Shown here: positions 63,091 to 64,000 of the stretch, in pieces | Numbering within the stretch: the stretch's first letter is position 1 | Layout of the letters: each line of letters opens with the position of its first letter | Source: an uncultured Collinsella sp. | GTDB lineage: Bacteria > Actinomycetota > Coriobacteriia > Coriobacteriales > Coriobacteriaceae | Direction: 5' to 3' | NCBI GenBank assembly: GCA_902470065.1 | Contig: CABRFA010000003.1 | Location: forward strand, 30,912-94,911 | Length of the DNA stretch: 64,000 bases | Translations under genes and position numbers: made by a program | The notes under the pieces: generated by a model | Databases searched by the model: none | What the model saw: the letters and a program-made list of their open reading frames with translations, nothing else | Told to the model about the DNA's origin: nothing

Positions 63091-63159
63091 GTTCGATTCC
63101 CCTCCTTATGATTGACAAGCATTCTGTTTGGAAGCATGCTTCCTTTGAACTTCATGTGC

Positions 63160-63190
63160 ATCCTAGAACTTAAAGTTAACTTTAAGTCAA
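63160..63190 (-). promoter_or_regulatory. MerR-type promoter with a 19-bp spacer and central palindrome
   Basis: On the minus strand, TTGACT (63185-63190) and TAGGAT (63160-63165) are separated by 19 bp. The spacer is almost filled by the perfect palindrome ACTTAAAGTTAACTTTAAGT (63168-63187). The over-long spacer is the signature of a MerR-activated promoter. It drives the five-gene cluster and faces the divergent MerR gene. Confidence 0.85.
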
Positions 63191-63223
63191 GGGGATTCTG
63201 GAATAATTCGGAGGGGTTTTCAG

Positions 63224-63691
63224 ATGGTCTATACGGTGGGGGAAATGGCGAAGCTACTGGGGGTTGCGGCGTCCACCTTGCGCTACTACGACAAGGAGGG
63301 GCTGCTGCCCTTCGTGGAGCGCTCCTCCGGTGGCATTCGCATGTTCCGGGAATCGGATATCGAATGGCTGCAGGTGATCGGCTGCATGAAGAAAGCCGGG
63401 ATGTCCATCAAGGACATCCGGCAGTACATCGAGATGGCGCTGCAAGGAGACGACACCATCGATTTGCGCCTTGCCATGTTCCGGCGCCAACAAGAAGTTC
63501 TGAAACAGCAGATGGCGGAATTGCAGCACACCATGGAGATGGTGGATTACAAGTGCTGGTATTACGAAACGGCGAAGGAAGCGGGTACGGTCGATGCCCC
63601 GCAGAAGATGGAGCTTGCCGAAGTCCCGGAACGCTTTCGGAAGATTCGGCAGGAGCTGCGCACTGCGCCGGGGACTGCGGCAACGATATGA
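63224..63691 (+). CDS. MerR family transcriptional regulator
   Basis: A 155-residue regulator with the MerR HTH (VGEMAKLLGVAASTLRYYDKEGLLPF, about 5-30), the wing (GIRMFRESDIEWLQVI) and a long coiled-coil dimerisation helix (LRLAMFRRQQEVLKQQMAELQHTMEMVDYK). Cysteines are few, so metal sensing is not evident; an organic or redox signal is more likely. A start at GTG/ATG 63224 is used; GGAGGG lies about 10 nt before it. It is divergent from the five-gene cluster that it should activate. Confidence 0.9.
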   Translation: MVYTVGEMAKLLGVAASTLRYYDKEGLLPFVERSSGGIRMFRESDIEWLQVIGCMKKAGMSIKDIRQYIEMALQGDDTIDLRLAMFRRQQEVLKQQMAELQHTMEMVDYKCWYYETAKEAGTVDAPQKMELAEVPERFRKIRQELRTAPGTAATI

Positions 63692-64000
63692 CAAGACTGC
63701 TTAGGCAACGGCAGCCAAGCGCTTGATTATCACGGTAACTTTATCGTTCAAAAAGTACTACTAACAAACGACCGCCCCGGCTATCCGCTGTTCGCGGAAG
63801 AGCAGGAGAGCTCTTGTCGCCGGGATGGAACCTTTTCAACTCGCAGGATAGCAGAATCGCCTCGCAAGCCAGAATCAGCACGGGACGGCAGCGGGCAGAA
63901 CCGTCGCCTCTAGATTACCCTCACGCCGCCACTGGCAGCCCTGATTAAATATGCTAGGTATCTCGGGATAATGCTTTCGGTCGCATACGCGCAAGAGTGT
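63692..64000. other. Terminal intergenic region, no gene recognised
   Basis: About 309 bp after the MerR gene to the window end. I see no supported coding region, tRNA or clear terminator; only a GC-rich stretch around 63770-63830. Confidence 0.5.

Overview
The window reads like a chromosomal segment of a high-GC Gram-positive gut anaerobe, most likely a Coriobacteriia member close to Collinsella. This placement is an inference: no rRNA or tRNA gene was recognised. It rests on GC-rich coding DNA with clear AGGAGG-type ribosome binding sites, frequent GTG and TTG starts, sortase-type surface proteins (LPATG, LAGTG), a lipoprotein-rich envelope, a mycobacterial-type LexA box and many short dispersed palindromes at gene ends.

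Layout. 0-9.4 kb: a short UvrA-type ABC ATPase translationally coupled to an AAA ATPase with a C-terminal winged helix, a Tet(M)-like translational GTPase, a GNAT acetyltransferase, a zinc-ribbon protein, RsmJ, two small membrane proteins and an RlmA-type methyltransferase. 9.6-17 kb: MATE exporter, divergent LysR/EamA pair, Ung, a VUT transporter-SDR operon, PrfC. 17.1-20.9 kb: an array of 80-bp-period palindromes, a YtrA-like GntR/ABC operon, a palindromic repeat element, and a duplicated EamA transporter. 21-30 kb: ClC channel, LOG protein, K+ channel, then two hybrid sensor kinases, one with solute-binding domains fused in and one in an operon with a separate (frameshifted) solute-binding lipoprotein. 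30-35.9 kb: PatB/MalY lyase, TrmO, an XRE-zinc ribbon-TipAS regulator, glutaredoxin, Dus, a membrane protein. 36-43.4 kb: a MacB-like exporter, a small CXXC protein/4Fe-4S/TlpA redox operon and a divergent two-component system. 43.5-50.2 kb: a LuxR-type regulator, a 1455-residue Tat/sortase-type surface protein and a lipoprotein. 50.5-57.7 kb: a DUF234-type ATPase, a second type IIA topoisomerase pair behind a perfect SOS box, and a third ATPase. 57.8-64 kb: flavoproteins, an LPATG surface protein, a degenerate stretch, and a five-gene redox cluster under a MerR regulator with a canonical 19-bp-spacer promoter.

The most unusual theme is three nucleotide-binding ATPases (2539, 50581 and 56652), each preceded by its own private set of repeats that covers the promoter or ribosome binding site. 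Two of the proteins are paralogues with a C-terminal winged helix. This suggests self-regulated ATPase switches whose DNA targets have diverged. Other notable items are the SOS box before the topoisomerase genes, the 80-bp palindrome array, the frameshifted receptor lipoprotein, and the XRE-TipAS fusion.
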